In this document: piece after piece, positions 27,933 through 36,642 of the stretch | Position numbering within the stretch: position 1 is the stretch's first letter | Layout: the number at the start of each line of letters is the position of its first letter | Source of the DNA: Desulfosarcina widdelii | Lineage (GTDB): Bacteria > Desulfobacterota > Desulfobacteria > Desulfobacterales > Desulfosarcinaceae | Assembly: GCF_009688965.1 (NCBI RefSeq) | Contig: NZ_AP021875.1 | Location: 744,001 to 808,000 of the forward strand | Direction: 5' to 3' | DNA length: 64,000 bases | Translations under genes and position numbers: made by a program | Notes under the pieces: generated by a model | What the model was told of the DNA's origin: nothing | The model's database searches: none | The model's input: only the letters and a program-made list of their open reading frames with translations

Positions 27933-28049
27933 CAGTGACAGAGCCCCACCGTGCCGGGAGATCAAGAGCCCGGCCTTTCAGTTTTCAGGAAAATTTCAAG
28001 GCTATCATCGCCATAGGTTTCCGTAGATTTCCCGAAGCCAATAATCCTT

Positions 28050-28078
28050 TTTCAAAATGTGGTTAGATATGTTATACT
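28050..28078 (+). promoter_or_regulatory. Candidate extended -10 promoter toward the sigma factor gene
   Basis: TGTTATACT (TGn plus TATACT at 28073-28078) is preceded 17 bases earlier by a weak TTTCAA. It points toward the sigma gene but must read across the antisense tRNA-Arg. Only modestly supported. Confidence 0.3.
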
Positions 28079-28156
28079 AATAGACTTTAATGGGAATGGC
28101 TGCAGTTTCCTTCCCAGTTAAAATGGAAGGATACGGGCCATTTAAGGAAAACGGGG

Positions 28157-28233
<77 letters not shown>

Positions 28234-28400
28234 TTGAGCAGACAGAATCCGTAGCATAACAGCCGTTAAAAGTCTACACGAAAAACGGGCTCACCGTGAG
28301 TGCAGAACGCTCAATACGGCCGCTGGACCGCCGTTTCGGACCGATTGGCGGCCCATGATACTAAACGGGAACAAACTTCCCGGAAACTTTGGTAAGGGGA

Positions 28401-29345
28401 ATGAAAAAAGCAAAGAAAAAACCGGCGGCTTCCAAGGTCAAAAACAGCAAGCCGCAGACGCAACCAAAGACCAGCGACAAATCTCTGGTCAAATATGATC
28501 CTCTGCAACGCTATCTTTCGGAGATCAGCAGATACAGCCTGTTGACCCGGGAAGAGGAAGTGGCGTTGGGCAAACGGGTTCAGGAGCAAGGCGACCAGGA
28601 AGCCGCCTACCGCCTGGTGACGTCCAATTTAAGGCTGGTCGTAAAAATTGCATTGGAATTTCAACGGGTCTGGATGCAAAACCTGCTGGATCTGATTCAA
28701 GAGGGCAATATCGGTCTCATGCAGGCGGTGAAAAAATTCGATCCGTATAAAAATGTCAAATTCTCCTATTATGCCTCTTTCTGGATCAAGGCCTATATCC
28801 TCAAGTTCATCATGGACAATTGGCGGCTGGTGAAAATCGGCACCACTCAGGGGCAGCGGAAATTGTTTTTTAAACTCAAAAAAGAGAAACAAAAACTCAT
28901 CGACGAGGGTTTCGATCCCAAACCCAAACTGCTTTCTCAGCGTTTGGGGGTTTCCGAACGCGAGATCGTGGATATGGATCAGCGTCTGGACGGCTGGGAC
29001 ATCTCTCTGGACGCGCCGCTCAAGGAAGATTCGGATACCGAACGGATCGAATTCATGAGCACGGAGTCCGAATCGGCGGAAGATACGGTGGCCAAAAAGG
29101 AGATGGAGTCCCTGCTCAACGAAAAAATCGCCGAGTTCAGAACCCAGATGACCGAAAGGGAACTGGACATCTTCGACCGCCGGATTTTTTCCGATACGCC
29201 GGTCACCCTCCAGGAGATCGGCGATAAATACGGTATTTCCCGCGAACGGGTGAGGCAGGTGGAAAAAAACGTCGTCAAAAAGATGAGGGACTATTTCAAA
29301 AAGGAAATCCCCGATTTCGAGACTTACACCGAGGGCGTTTCCTGA
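28401..29345 (+). CDS. rpoH: RpoH-like (sigma-32 type) RNA polymerase sigma factor
   Basis: This 314-residue sigma70-family protein has a Lys-rich N-terminal tail. It then has [20 protein letters not shown] (region 1.2), [38 protein letters not shown] (region 2) and [14 protein letters not shown]. The RpoH-box-like [17 protein letters not shown], then the region 4 helix-turn-helix [21 protein letters not shown], place it with the heat-shock sigma group. ATG 28401 sits only one base after AAGGGGA, so a TTG at 28389 or a leader effect is possible. Other group 3 sigma roles cannot be excluded. Confidence 0.83.
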   Translation: MKKAKKKPAASKVKNSKPQTQPKTSDKSLVKYDPLQRYLSEISRYSLLTREEEVALGKRVQEQGDQEAAYRLVTSNLRLVVKIALEFQRVWMQNLLDLIQEGNIGLMQAVKKFDPYKNVKFSYYASFWIKAYILKFIMDNWRLVKIGTTQGQRKLFFKLKKEKQKLIDEGFDPKPKLLSQRLGVSEREIVDMDQRLDGWDISLDAPLKEDSDTERIEFMSTESESAEDTVAKKEMESLLNEKIAEFRTQMTERELDIFDRRIFSDTPVTLQEIGDKYGISRERVRQVEKNVVKKMRDYFKKEIPDFETYTEGVS

Positions 29346-29455
29346 CCGCATTTCACCAGTTCGTTGTCGAAATAAACGCTTGTCAATGGCCAACCGATCG
29401 TGCTGCCCGCCAAACCAAAATTTCGATACAGGAATCCGAGCCGAAAGAATCGTCG

Positions 29456-31156
29456 ATGAAAAGACTGAACTTGATCAACATCGCAATTTTATATTGCCTT
29501 ATCGGCTTTGCCGGCTGCGCCTGGCAGGGTGCGAACCTTCAGGGGGTGAAACCCGGTCAGCCAAAAGAGCGGCCGGTCAACGCCTATTATCTGTTTTCCG
29601 AAGCCCATCTCAGCCTCAAGAAAGGCCAAGTCGATCAGGCCATCGAGATCATGCAGCAGGCGCAGGCACTGGATCCGGATTCGGTTTATCTCAAACGCGA
29701 ACTGGCCAGCATGTGGCTGATGAAAAAAAACACGACTGCGGCCATCGAACTGCTGGATGAAATTCTCCAAGACCATCCCGACGATATCGATACCCTGCTT
29801 CTGGCCGGACGGGTCAACCAGAACCTGAAAAATTCGCAAAAAGCCATCGACGCTTATTCGCGGGTGATCGCCCTGGACCCAACCCGTCAAAATGTCTACC
29901 TGGTTCTTGGCGGCATGTACATGGACCAGCAGCTCTGGGAAGAGGCGCAAACCGTATACCGGCAGTTGGTCGATCATTTTCCCGGATCCTATGCCGGATA
30001 TTTTTTCCTTGGCCGCATCAGTTCAATCAACGGTGACGCCAGGGCGGCCCAACGGTATTATGAGAAGACCCTGGAAATCGAGCCCGATCTTGTCGAATCG
30101 CGTTTTGAGCTGGGTGGGTTGTACGAATCGGAGAAAAAGTACCAAAATGCCACTGCCGTCTACGAAGAAATTCTCAAAAGGAACCCGAACAATACTCAGG
30201 CAAAAATGGCGCTGGGCCACGTTCTTTATCGCCGGGGATTCAAGAAAAAGGCGGCCGGGATATTTTACGAACTGGGCCAAATGAGCCTGGAAGACAAGGA
30301 GATCGTTCGGATCCTGGTCCGACAATACATCGATGCGCAGGACTACGAGGCCGCTATTGTCATCATCCGGGGACTTCTCAAAGGCGCGCCGGAGAACTCG
30401 GACCTCAAATACCTGGCCGGCGTTTCCCTGGATGGACTCGACGAAAAGGAAGCCGCCATCGATCAATTGAAGCAGGTCGCGCCCGATTCGCGTTTTTTCC
30501 AGAATGCCGCCGTTCACGCGGCACTGCTATACCAGGAGATGGAAAAGCTTCAGGCCGCCATCGACTTTCTTTTGGACACCATCCAAAAAGACCCAGAAAA
30601 TCCGGAGTTCAGGTTGTATCTGGGATCGTTTTACGAGCAGGCCGAAGCGTATGAAAAAGCCGAAAAGGCTTTGAAAGATGGGCTTGCCATCGATCCTGAA
30701 AATCCGCGACTCTATTTCCGCCTGGGTGTGGTCTATGACAAATGGGACAAAAAGGATGCTTCCATTGCCACCATGAAAAAGGTGCTCCAAATTGAGCCCG
30801 ACAACGCCAATGCCCTCAATTACCTCGGTTATACCTATGCCGATATGGGCATTCATCTGGACGAGGCCGAACGGCTGATTCGCAAGGCCCTGGAACACAA
30901 ACCCGGCGACGGATACATCACGGACAGTTTGGCCTGGGTCTATTTTAAGCGCGGTCAATACGACAAAGCCCTACCGCTGTTGGAAGAAGCGGCCCGTTTG
31001 GTTCCCGACGACCCCATCGTCAGGGAGCATTTGGGCGATGTTTACAGCAAGCTCGGCATGGTTTCCAAGGCGCTGCAAAGCTACCGGCAGTCCATTGAAA
31101 ACGGCCACACCGAAAAGGCGTCGGTGGAAAAGAAAATCCAATTGCTGAACCAATGA
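29456..31156 (+). CDS. TPR-repeat lipoprotein
   Basis: This 566-residue protein has a lipoprotein signal, ILYCLIGFAGC (Cys about 22). The remainder is about a dozen tandem TPR units, for example AYYLFSEAHLSLKKGQVDQAIEIMQQAQALDPDS broken into 34-residue repeats, ending with an ALNYLGYTYADMG segment and LAWVYFKRGQYDKALPLL. It probably sits on the outer membrane or faces the periplasm and acts as a scaffold. It overlaps the next lipoprotein gene by 4 bases (ATGA), so the pair is translationally coupled. Confidence 0.87.
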   Translation: MKRLNLINIAILYCLIGFAGCAWQGANLQGVKPGQPKERPVNAYYLFSEAHLSLKKGQVDQAIEIMQQAQALDPDSVYLKRELASMWLMKKNTTAAIELLDEILQDHPDDIDTLLLAGRVNQNLKNSQKAIDAYSRVIALDPTRQNVYLVLGGMYMDQQLWEEAQTVYRQLVDHFPGSYAGYFFLGRISSINGDARAAQRYYEKTLEIEPDLVESRFELGGLYESEKKYQNATAVYEEILKRNPNNTQAKMALGHVLYRRGFKKKAAGIFYELGQMSLEDKEIVRILVRQYIDAQDYEAAIVIIRGLLKGAPENSDLKYLAGVSLDGLDEKEAAIDQLKQVAPDSRFFQNAAVHAALLYQEMEKLQAAIDFLLDTIQKDPENPEFRLYLGSFYEQAEAYEKAEKALKDGLAIDPENPRLYFRLGVVYDKWDKKDASIATMKKVLQIEPDNANALNYLGYTYADMGIHLDEAERLIRKALEHKPGDGYITDSLAWVYFKRGQYDKALPLLEEAARLVPDDPIVREHLGDVYSKLGMVSKALQSYRQSIENGHTEKASVEKKIQLLNQ

Positions 31157-31935
31157 TCGAAATCTCATCACGTTCGCACCTGCCGGCAGTTTTACTGCTG
31201 CTATGCATTTGGGCAGCCTTGTGGGGATGTGCGTACGGTCCGCAGGTCGAGGTGCCAAGCGATCCGGCTGCCGAAGAGATGGTTGCCCGGCTGAAAACGA
31301 CCAACGCCGGCCTGATCCGTTTTAAATGCCTGGGGAAGATGACCCTGGCCGCTCCAGGACAGGCGGTCCAGTCCTTTCGTGCGGCCATGGCCGGAGCCTT
31401 GAATGATCGTTTGCGGATCGACATGTTCGCCCCCTTCGGTGGTTCAGCCGGAACCTTTTCCAGCGATGGCAAACATCTGTTCCTTGTCAGGCATCCATCC
31501 GGTGAAACCTATAAAAAGCGCTATGGCAGCGGCAGCCTGCGGCGAATGCTCCAGATCGATGTCAGTGTGGACGATTTGCTGGAAGTGATGGTCGGGCGGA
31601 TACCACTGGAGGAGAATCGGTTGGCCCGATTTATACCCCTAAGCGAAGGCGATCCAGCCTGGCTGGTTTTCATCGACGAAAAGGGCCGGACCCGCCAGCG
31701 TATCAGCGTGGATGCCCACAAGAAGCCACTGCGCTCGGAATGGTTCGATAGCAGCCAACGCATGACCCATACCCTTACAATACACGGAAGGCAGGTTGTC
31801 GACGGTTACGATTTGCCTCGACGAATCGATTTGACCGGTGGCGAGGGGGAGCGGATAACCATGGTACTGGAACGATACAACGCCAACGTCCTGTTGGACG
31901 ACCATTTGTTCGTTCCGTTAAAAACACCCTCGTAA
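31153..31935 (+). CDS. LolB/DUF4292-like lipoprotein
   Basis: This 260-residue protein has a signal ending LWGC (Cys 26) and a beta-rich LolB/DUF4292-type domain: FKCLGKMTLAAPGQAVQSFRAAMAGALNDRLRIDMFAP broken by short gaps, then GTFSSDGKHLFLV and a long C-terminal beta segment. In this position it most resembles proteins implicated in outer-membrane lipoprotein or lipid handling. It overlaps the upstream TPR lipoprotein gene by 4 bases. True LolB identity is not proven. Confidence 0.72.
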   Translation: MIEISSRSHLPAVLLLLCIWAALWGCAYGPQVEVPSDPAAEEMVARLKTTNAGLIRFKCLGKMTLAAPGQAVQSFRAAMAGALNDRLRIDMFAPFGGSAGTFSSDGKHLFLVRHPSGETYKKRYGSGSLRRMLQIDVSVDDLLEVMVGRIPLEENRLARFIPLSEGDPAWLVFIDEKGRTRQRISVDAHKKPLRSEWFDSSQRMTHTLTIHGRQVVDGYDLPRRIDLTGGEGERITMVLERYNANVLLDDHLFVPLKTPS

Positions 31936-31949
31936 ATCGGGTCGCCGTC

Positions 31950-32453
31950 ATGAAACGGAACTTTCGTTTCGCAACCGATGCCACGCTGGGAAAGCTGGCG
32001 CGCCATCTGCGCACCGCCGGGTTCGATACCTGCTGCGCTCCCCAGGGCGCGCAAGACGATTTCTGGCACACGTTAGACCCGAAACGGATTATCCTGACCC
32101 GAACAAGGGCTTTGCGGCTGCGATACAAGGATCGCAATCCGGTGTTCATCCGAGAAAACGACCCCTGGCGCCAATTTTTGCAGGTGGTGCGGGAGCTGAA
32201 GATCGTAGCCGACGACCTGCGCCTTTTCCGTCGCTGTCTGGTTTGCAACCGCAAGCTGCATGATGTGGACCGGCAGACCGTTAAAGGGCGGGTGCCGGAC
32301 TACGTCTGGCAGCGCCACGCCCGATTCCGGACTTGTGACCGGTGTCGGCGTTTGTACTGGGCAGGGAGCCATCCCGGCCGGATGGAAAAACGGATGGCAG
32401 CCATTTTTTCAACCCAACCGAGAAAGAGAAGCGATGATTGCGAAACAACCTGA
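31950..32453 (+). CDS. Mut7-C RNAse-domain protein with zinc ribbon
   Basis: This 167-residue protein starts FRFATDATLGKLARHLRTAGFDT, the classic Mut7-C (PIN-fold RNAse) beginning with its acidic Asp. ILTRTRALRLRY follows. The C-terminal half has two Cys pairs, RRCLVCNRKL and FRTCDRCRRLYW, as a zinc ribbon, then W-GSH. The family is widespread, often stand-alone, and its RNA substrate is unknown. It overlaps the next gene (Mrp) by 20 bases. Confidence 0.88.
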   Translation: MKRNFRFATDATLGKLARHLRTAGFDTCCAPQGAQDDFWHTLDPKRIILTRTRALRLRYKDRNPVFIRENDPWRQFLQVVRELKIVADDLRLFRRCLVCNRKLHDVDRQTVKGRVPDYVWQRHARFRTCDRCRRLYWAGSHPGRMEKRMAAIFSTQPRKRSDDCETT

Positions 32454-33282
32454 AAACAGCGGATGCAGCGGGGCCAGCCAGCAGGCGACCGGCGATGTGC
32501 AGGACCGTAACCTGGAACAGACCCTGTCGAAAATAAAAAACAAACTGATTGTCATGAGCGGTAAGGGAGGGGTGGGCAAATCCAGTTTTGCCACCAATCT
32601 GGCCGTTGCGCTGGCGGGCAAGGGGTTTCCCACCGGCCTTCTGGACGTCGATTTGCATGGTCCCAGCATTGCCGCCATGACCGGGATCGAAGGCCTTTTG
32701 GACGTGTCCGAAGATCAGCGGGCGGTTCCCAAAGCCGTGGGCGACTGTTTGAAAGTGGTTTCCATGCAATCGTTGATGAAGGACCCCGACCAAGCCGTTA
32801 TCTGGCGGGGGCCTGCGAAAACCGGTGTGATCCGCCAGTTTATCGCCGACGTTCTCTGGGACGATCTGGATTTTCTGATTGTCGACTCGCCCCCGGGGAC
32901 GGGAGACGAACCGTTAAGCGTTGCCCAGACCATCACCGGTGCCAGAGCCCTGATCGTTACCACGCCCCAGGACGTGGCCCTGGCCGACGTACGCAAATCG
33001 ATCAGTTTCTGCCGGGCCGTTAACCTGGACATCGTGGGGCTGGTGGAAAACATGGGGCCGTTTGTATGTCCCTGCTGCGGCAAGACGGTGGAACTGTTCA
33101 AAAGCCGGGGGGGCCGGATAACCGCCGAAACCATGGGGGTGAACTTTTTAGGCACGCTGCCTTTCGATCCCAACGTGGTCAAAGCTTGCGATGAAGGGAC
33201 TCCCATCGCCGCAGGCAGTAGCGACAGTTCTTTTGCCAAAGCCCTGGACCAGGTGGTTCAGGCCATCGTCGCCAAGCTGTAG
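32434..33282 (+). CDS. Mrp/NBP35-family Fe-S carrier ATPase
   Basis: This 282-residue P-loop protein assembles or carries iron-sulfur clusters in the cytoplasm. The N terminus has GCSGASQQ, a remnant of the N-terminal Cys cluster. The deviant Walker A is MSGKGGVGKSS (about 41-51). LDVDLHGPSIAAM, FLIVDSPPGTGDEPLS and VENMGPFVCPCCGKTVELF (metal-binding C-P-C-C) follow. Start ATG 32434 is chosen because the longer open frame runs through the upstream Mut7-C gene. It is 2 bases before the ATP-grasp gene. Confidence 0.93.
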   Translation: MIAKQPENSGCSGASQQATGDVQDRNLEQTLSKIKNKLIVMSGKGGVGKSSFATNLAVALAGKGFPTGLLDVDLHGPSIAAMTGIEGLLDVSEDQRAVPKAVGDCLKVVSMQSLMKDPDQAVIWRGPAKTGVIRQFIADVLWDDLDFLIVDSPPGTGDEPLSVAQTITGARALIVTTPQDVALADVRKSISFCRAVNLDIVGLVENMGPFVCPCCGKTVELFKSRGGRITAETMGVNFLGTLPFDPNVVKACDEGTPIAAGSSDSSFAKALDQVVQAIVAKL

Positions 33283-33284
33283 CC

Positions 33285-34064
33285 ATGGCCCGGCTGGTTT
33301 TGGCACTGGAGGCGCGCCTGCGCGATTGCCGCAATGTCCGCACCATCGGGGTGCGGCCCAACTTCGGCGATTACAGCCCGCAGGAAGTGCAGTGGATCCG
33401 CGAAGCGGAGACCATCTATTATCCCACGGCATTTTACGCCGATCTTTTCGATGCCGTGGGCAAAACCACCTTTCCCAGCTACCACACCTACAAATGCGTT
33501 CAGGACAAGATCAAACAGACCGCGCTGCTTCAACTGGCCGGACTGCCCCATCCCCGAACGCGGGTGTTTTACGGCCGGCGACAACAATCGAAGATCTCAA
33601 GGCATTTTTCCTTTCCCTGCGTCGCCAAGGAACCGCGGGGATCGGCCATGGGGCGTGGGGTGTTTTTCATCGGCAATCGCGACGATCTGGAGGCGTACAC
33701 CCAAGACCGGCACGTGGCCTATATCCAGCAGTACATTCCCCTGGACCGGGACATCCGTGTAGTCGTGATCGGCAGCCGGGTGGTCCACGCCTACTGGAGA
33801 ATTGCAGCCGATGGCGAGTTTCGCACCAATGTCGCCAGAGGAGGGCGCATCGGCCTGGATCCCGTCCCCGAACCGGCACTGGCCCTGGCCAGGCAGGCGG
33901 CGCAGGTCTGCCGTTGGAACGATGTGGGCATTGACATCTGCCGCGACGGTGACGGGTACACCATTTTGGAGGCCAACATGAAATACGGGCGCGAAGGATT
34001 TCGTGCCGCCGGTATTGACTATTTTAAGATGATGGAGCAAATGATCGACGATGGACAAATCTGA
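33285..34064 (+). CDS. RimK-like ATP-grasp ligase
   Basis: This 259-residue ATP-grasp protein has PSYHTYKCVQDKIKQTALLQLAGLPHPRT, FPCVAKEPRGSAMGRGVFFI (ATP-binding Lys and Gly loop), YIQQYIPLDRDIRVVVIGSRVVHAYWR and VGIDICRD-GYTILEANMKYG (Glu/Asn metal site). These match the RimK group that ligates amino acids, such as glutamate, to carboxyl ends. The substrate is unknown. It overlaps the dGTPase gene by 14 bases, giving a tightly coupled mrp-rimK-like-dgt operon. Confidence 0.85.
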   Translation: MARLVLALEARLRDCRNVRTIGVRPNFGDYSPQEVQWIREAETIYYPTAFYADLFDAVGKTTFPSYHTYKCVQDKIKQTALLQLAGLPHPRTRVFYGRRQQSKISRHFSFPCVAKEPRGSAMGRGVFFIGNRDDLEAYTQDRHVAYIQQYIPLDRDIRVVVIGSRVVHAYWRIAADGEFRTNVARGGRIGLDPVPEPALALARQAAQVCRWNDVGIDICRDGDGYTILEANMKYGREGFRAAGIDYFKMMEQMIDDGQI

Positions 34065-35229
34065 AGCCTACCGACCGCCGGTCCTGCTCGACGGACTGAA
34101 GACGGATCTGAATCGGCGGGAACGGGAAATTTTTTCCGCCTGTGCCACGTTCAGCGATTCCGGCGTTCGCCGGAATCCGATTACCGACGCCGAAGCCGGC
34201 TACCGCATGGCCTTTTCCCTGGATGCAGACCGGATTCTCCACAGTCGGGCGTACACCCGCTACATCGACAAAACCCAGGTCTTTTACCTGATCCCCAACG
34301 ACCACATCACCCACCGGGTGCTGCACGTGCAGTTGGTTTCCAAAATTGCACGTACCATCGGTCGCTTTCTGCGACTCAACGAAGATCTCATCGAAGCAAT
34401 TTCACTGGGACACGACATCGGACACACCCCATTCGGGCACGAAGGAGAACGGTATCTTTCCGCGCTGTGCCAAAAGGCCGGCATCGGCTATTTCATGCAC
34501 AATATCCAGAGCATCCAGTTCCTGGACTTCGTGGAGCGTAAGGGCCGTGGCTGGAACCTTTGCCTGCAGACCCTGGACGGCATTTTATGCCATGACGGCG
34601 AAATCCACAACCGCATCCTGGCGCCCAACCCCGACAAGGATTTTGCCGATTTCGAGAAAGAGATCGCGGCCAAAAAGACCGATCCAGATTATCTGCTGAT
34701 TCCCATGACCATGGAAGGGTGCGTCGTACGCATGGCGGACACCATCGCTTATATCGGAAGGGACCTGGAGGACGCCATTCGTCTGGGGATACTCCGGCGC
34801 AGCGATATCCCATCAGCCATCGTTCGCAGATTGGGCAATACCAACGGCACCATTGTCTACCGACTGGTCACCGACGTGATTCACAACAGTCACGGCAAGC
34901 GTTCCATCGCCTTCAGTCCGGAAATTTCCGATGCCCTGAAAACGCTCAAGGATTTCAATCTGGAGCGAATTTATACGAACCCCAAGAGCAAGGTCCATTC
35001 CGAAACCATCCGGCAGCTGTTTGCCAGGCTGTTCGAGACACGCCTGGAAGAACTGGAAACCAACCAGCGCGACTCGGATATTTTCTCCGGTTTTCTGGCC
35101 GATATGTCGGAATCGTATATCGCCGGCCACACGCCCCCGGAGATCGTGCGAGATTATATTGCCGGCATGACAGACCGTTATTTTTTACATCAGTTCCCGG
35201 AGCGCCTGCGACCGGCAGCCCCACTGTGA
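34051..35229 (+). CDS. Deoxyguanosinetriphosphate triphosphohydrolase-like protein (HD domain)
   Basis: This 392-residue HD-domain phosphohydrolase has RILHSRAYTRYIDKTQVFY, H in HRVLHVQLVSKIAR, the central LGHDIGHTPFGHEGERYL motif and MADTIAYIGRDLEDAIRLG. This is the dGTPase (Dgt) family, which hydrolyses dNTPs to the deoxynucleoside and triphosphate. Length and order fit the shorter, Dgt-like subgroup. It is the fourth gene of an overlapping operon and is followed 18 bases later by the UPF0280 gene. Confidence 0.9.
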   Translation: MDKSEAYRPPVLLDGLKTDLNRREREIFSACATFSDSGVRRNPITDAEAGYRMAFSLDADRILHSRAYTRYIDKTQVFYLIPNDHITHRVLHVQLVSKIARTIGRFLRLNEDLIEAISLGHDIGHTPFGHEGERYLSALCQKAGIGYFMHNIQSIQFLDFVERKGRGWNLCLQTLDGILCHDGEIHNRILAPNPDKDFADFEKEIAAKKTDPDYLLIPMTMEGCVVRMADTIAYIGRDLEDAIRLGILRRSDIPSAIVRRLGNTNGTIVYRLVTDVIHNSHGKRSIAFSPEISDALKTLKDFNLERIYTNPKSKVHSETIRQLFARLFETRLEELETNQRDSDIFSGFLADMSESYIAGHTPPEIVRDYIAGMTDRYFLHQFPERLRPAAPL

Positions 35230-35247
35230 ACCGGAAAGTCCGTTTCA

Positions 35248-36024
35248 ATGACCCCGCCCTCCAATCGTCGTCCCCCGGCACCGGCCGGTTATGGATTGCG
35301 AACCTATCGGCAACTGGTTTTCGGCGCCGGCCTGACCTGCTTCGAGGTGGTCTGCCAGCAAACGGATCTGTTGGTTCGAGCTGAGCGCCCGCTTGAAGCG
35401 CTAACCCGGGAGCGAATATTGGAACTGCGGGGTCAGATTGAAGGCTACATCCGGCGCTACCCGGCCTTTGCCACCACGCTGGCGCCCTGGCGCGAGGATG
35501 CTATGGCGCCTGCAATCGTGCGCAACATGATTCGGGCCGGCAATACCGCCGGCGTGGGACCCATGGCGGCCGTTGCCGGGGCGATCGCCGGCGACGTCGG
35601 CCGTCATCTTCTGGCACACAGTCGGCAGGTGGTGGTGGAAAATGGCGGAGACATCTTCCTGAAAACCGACCGGCCGGCAGTTGTCGGGCTGTTTGCCGGT
35701 CATTCGCCCCTGAGCATGAAAATGGGCATTCGACTGGCCGAGACCAACGATGGAATCGGCGTGTGCACCTCGTCTGGAACGGTGGGCCATTCCCTGTCCA
35801 GAGGCATGGCCGACGCGGCTTGCGTGGTCGCGCATTCCTGTGCCCTGGCCGATGCGGCGGCCACCGCCATTGCCAACCGGATCAAAGCCCCTAAAGATAT
35901 CGAATCGGCAGTCTCCTTCGGACGATCCATCGTCGATGTTCTGGGGATCGTGGCGGTGTGCGGGCGTGAAATGGGGGCCTGGGGCCAGGTGGAACTGGTC
36001 CCCATGAAAGGAAAAAAGGGTTGA
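35248..36024 (+). CDS. UPF0280 family protein (ApbE-related fold)
   Basis: This 258-residue protein matches the UPF0280 family, with YRQLVFGAGLTCFEVVCQQTDL, an ERILELRGQIEGYIRRYPAF region, GNTAGVGPMAAVAGAIAG and the VENGGDIFLKT motif. It also has GVCTSSGTVGHSLSRGMADA. The family relates structurally to ApbE-type flavin transferases, but its reaction is not established. No signal peptide is seen. It follows the dGTPase gene closely. Confidence 0.86.
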   Translation: MTPPSNRRPPAPAGYGLRTYRQLVFGAGLTCFEVVCQQTDLLVRAERPLEALTRERILELRGQIEGYIRRYPAFATTLAPWREDAMAPAIVRNMIRAGNTAGVGPMAAVAGAIAGDVGRHLLAHSRQVVVENGGDIFLKTDRPAVVGLFAGHSPLSMKMGIRLAETNDGIGVCTSSGTVGHSLSRGMADAACVVAHSCALADAAATAIANRIKAPKDIESAVSFGRSIVDVLGIVAVCGREMGAWGQVELVPMKGKKG

Positions 36025-36067
36025 GTTTTCGGGTGGAAAAGGATAAAGATGCTTGATAATCAAAGGG

Positions 36068-36083
36068 TTTTACGAGCCCGTCA
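36068..36083 (+). repeat. Dispersed motif TTTTACGAGCCCGTCA, copy 3
   Basis: This matches the family seen at 9254 and 18713, with C in place of T at the centre. It lies in the 96-base gap before the LapA-like gene. Confidence 0.45.
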
Positions 36084-36120
36084 CATTTAATACGGAAGCC
36101 AGGCGAGGGAGAAACAGGCT

Positions 36121-36519
36121 ATGAAAAAGGTGAAAATCGCCTTATGGGTCGTGATTTTCGGTTTTGTGGGGCTGCTGATTTTTCAGAACAGAGGGTTTTT
36201 CATGGCCGACAGCCGCCTGATGCTCGACCTTGGGTTTTTCTATTATGAAACGCCGTTTCTGGCCAATGCGATTTTTTTCGTGGCCTTTTTTCTGGTGGGC
36301 GTGCTGATTTCCTATTTTTTCGGACTGTTCAGGCAGTTCAGGGACGCCAAGACCATTAAGACGCTCAAGGCCAAAGAGGCCAGCCTGGTCGAAACCGTGT
36401 CGTCCCTGGAAAAACGACTTTCGAATTCCGAAGCCACTGCCACTGCCGCTGCCGTACCTGCCGATGTGCCGCCCATCGTCGAAGAAGAACCGTTGGAAAC
36501 GGCTGACGAGGTGAAATGA
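36121..36519 (+). CDS. LapA-family (DUF1049-like) inner-membrane protein
   Basis: This 132-residue protein has two hydrophobic helices (about 5-25, IALWVVIFGFVGLLIFQN; and about 42-68) and a coiled-coil cytoplasmic tail rich in K, E and S. This matches the LapA/DUF1049 group linked to lipopolysaccharide assembly. An acidic Pro-containing end follows. It precedes mutS by 123 bases. Confidence 0.75.
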   Translation: MKKVKIALWVVIFGFVGLLIFQNRGFFMADSRLMLDLGFFYYETPFLANAIFFVAFFLVGVLISYFFGLFRQFRDAKTIKTLKAKEASLVETVSSLEKRLSNSEATATAAAVPADVPPIVEEEPLETADEVK

Positions 36520-36642
36520 TCCCAAACCTGCCGTTGTCACCACGGCGAGATCCAATATCCCTGTCAACGATCCGTCCACCCGGGCAGAGCCCTTCACACG
36601 ATCTGGTATGGTGCACATCCGGCCCGAATGTAATTCTGTTTA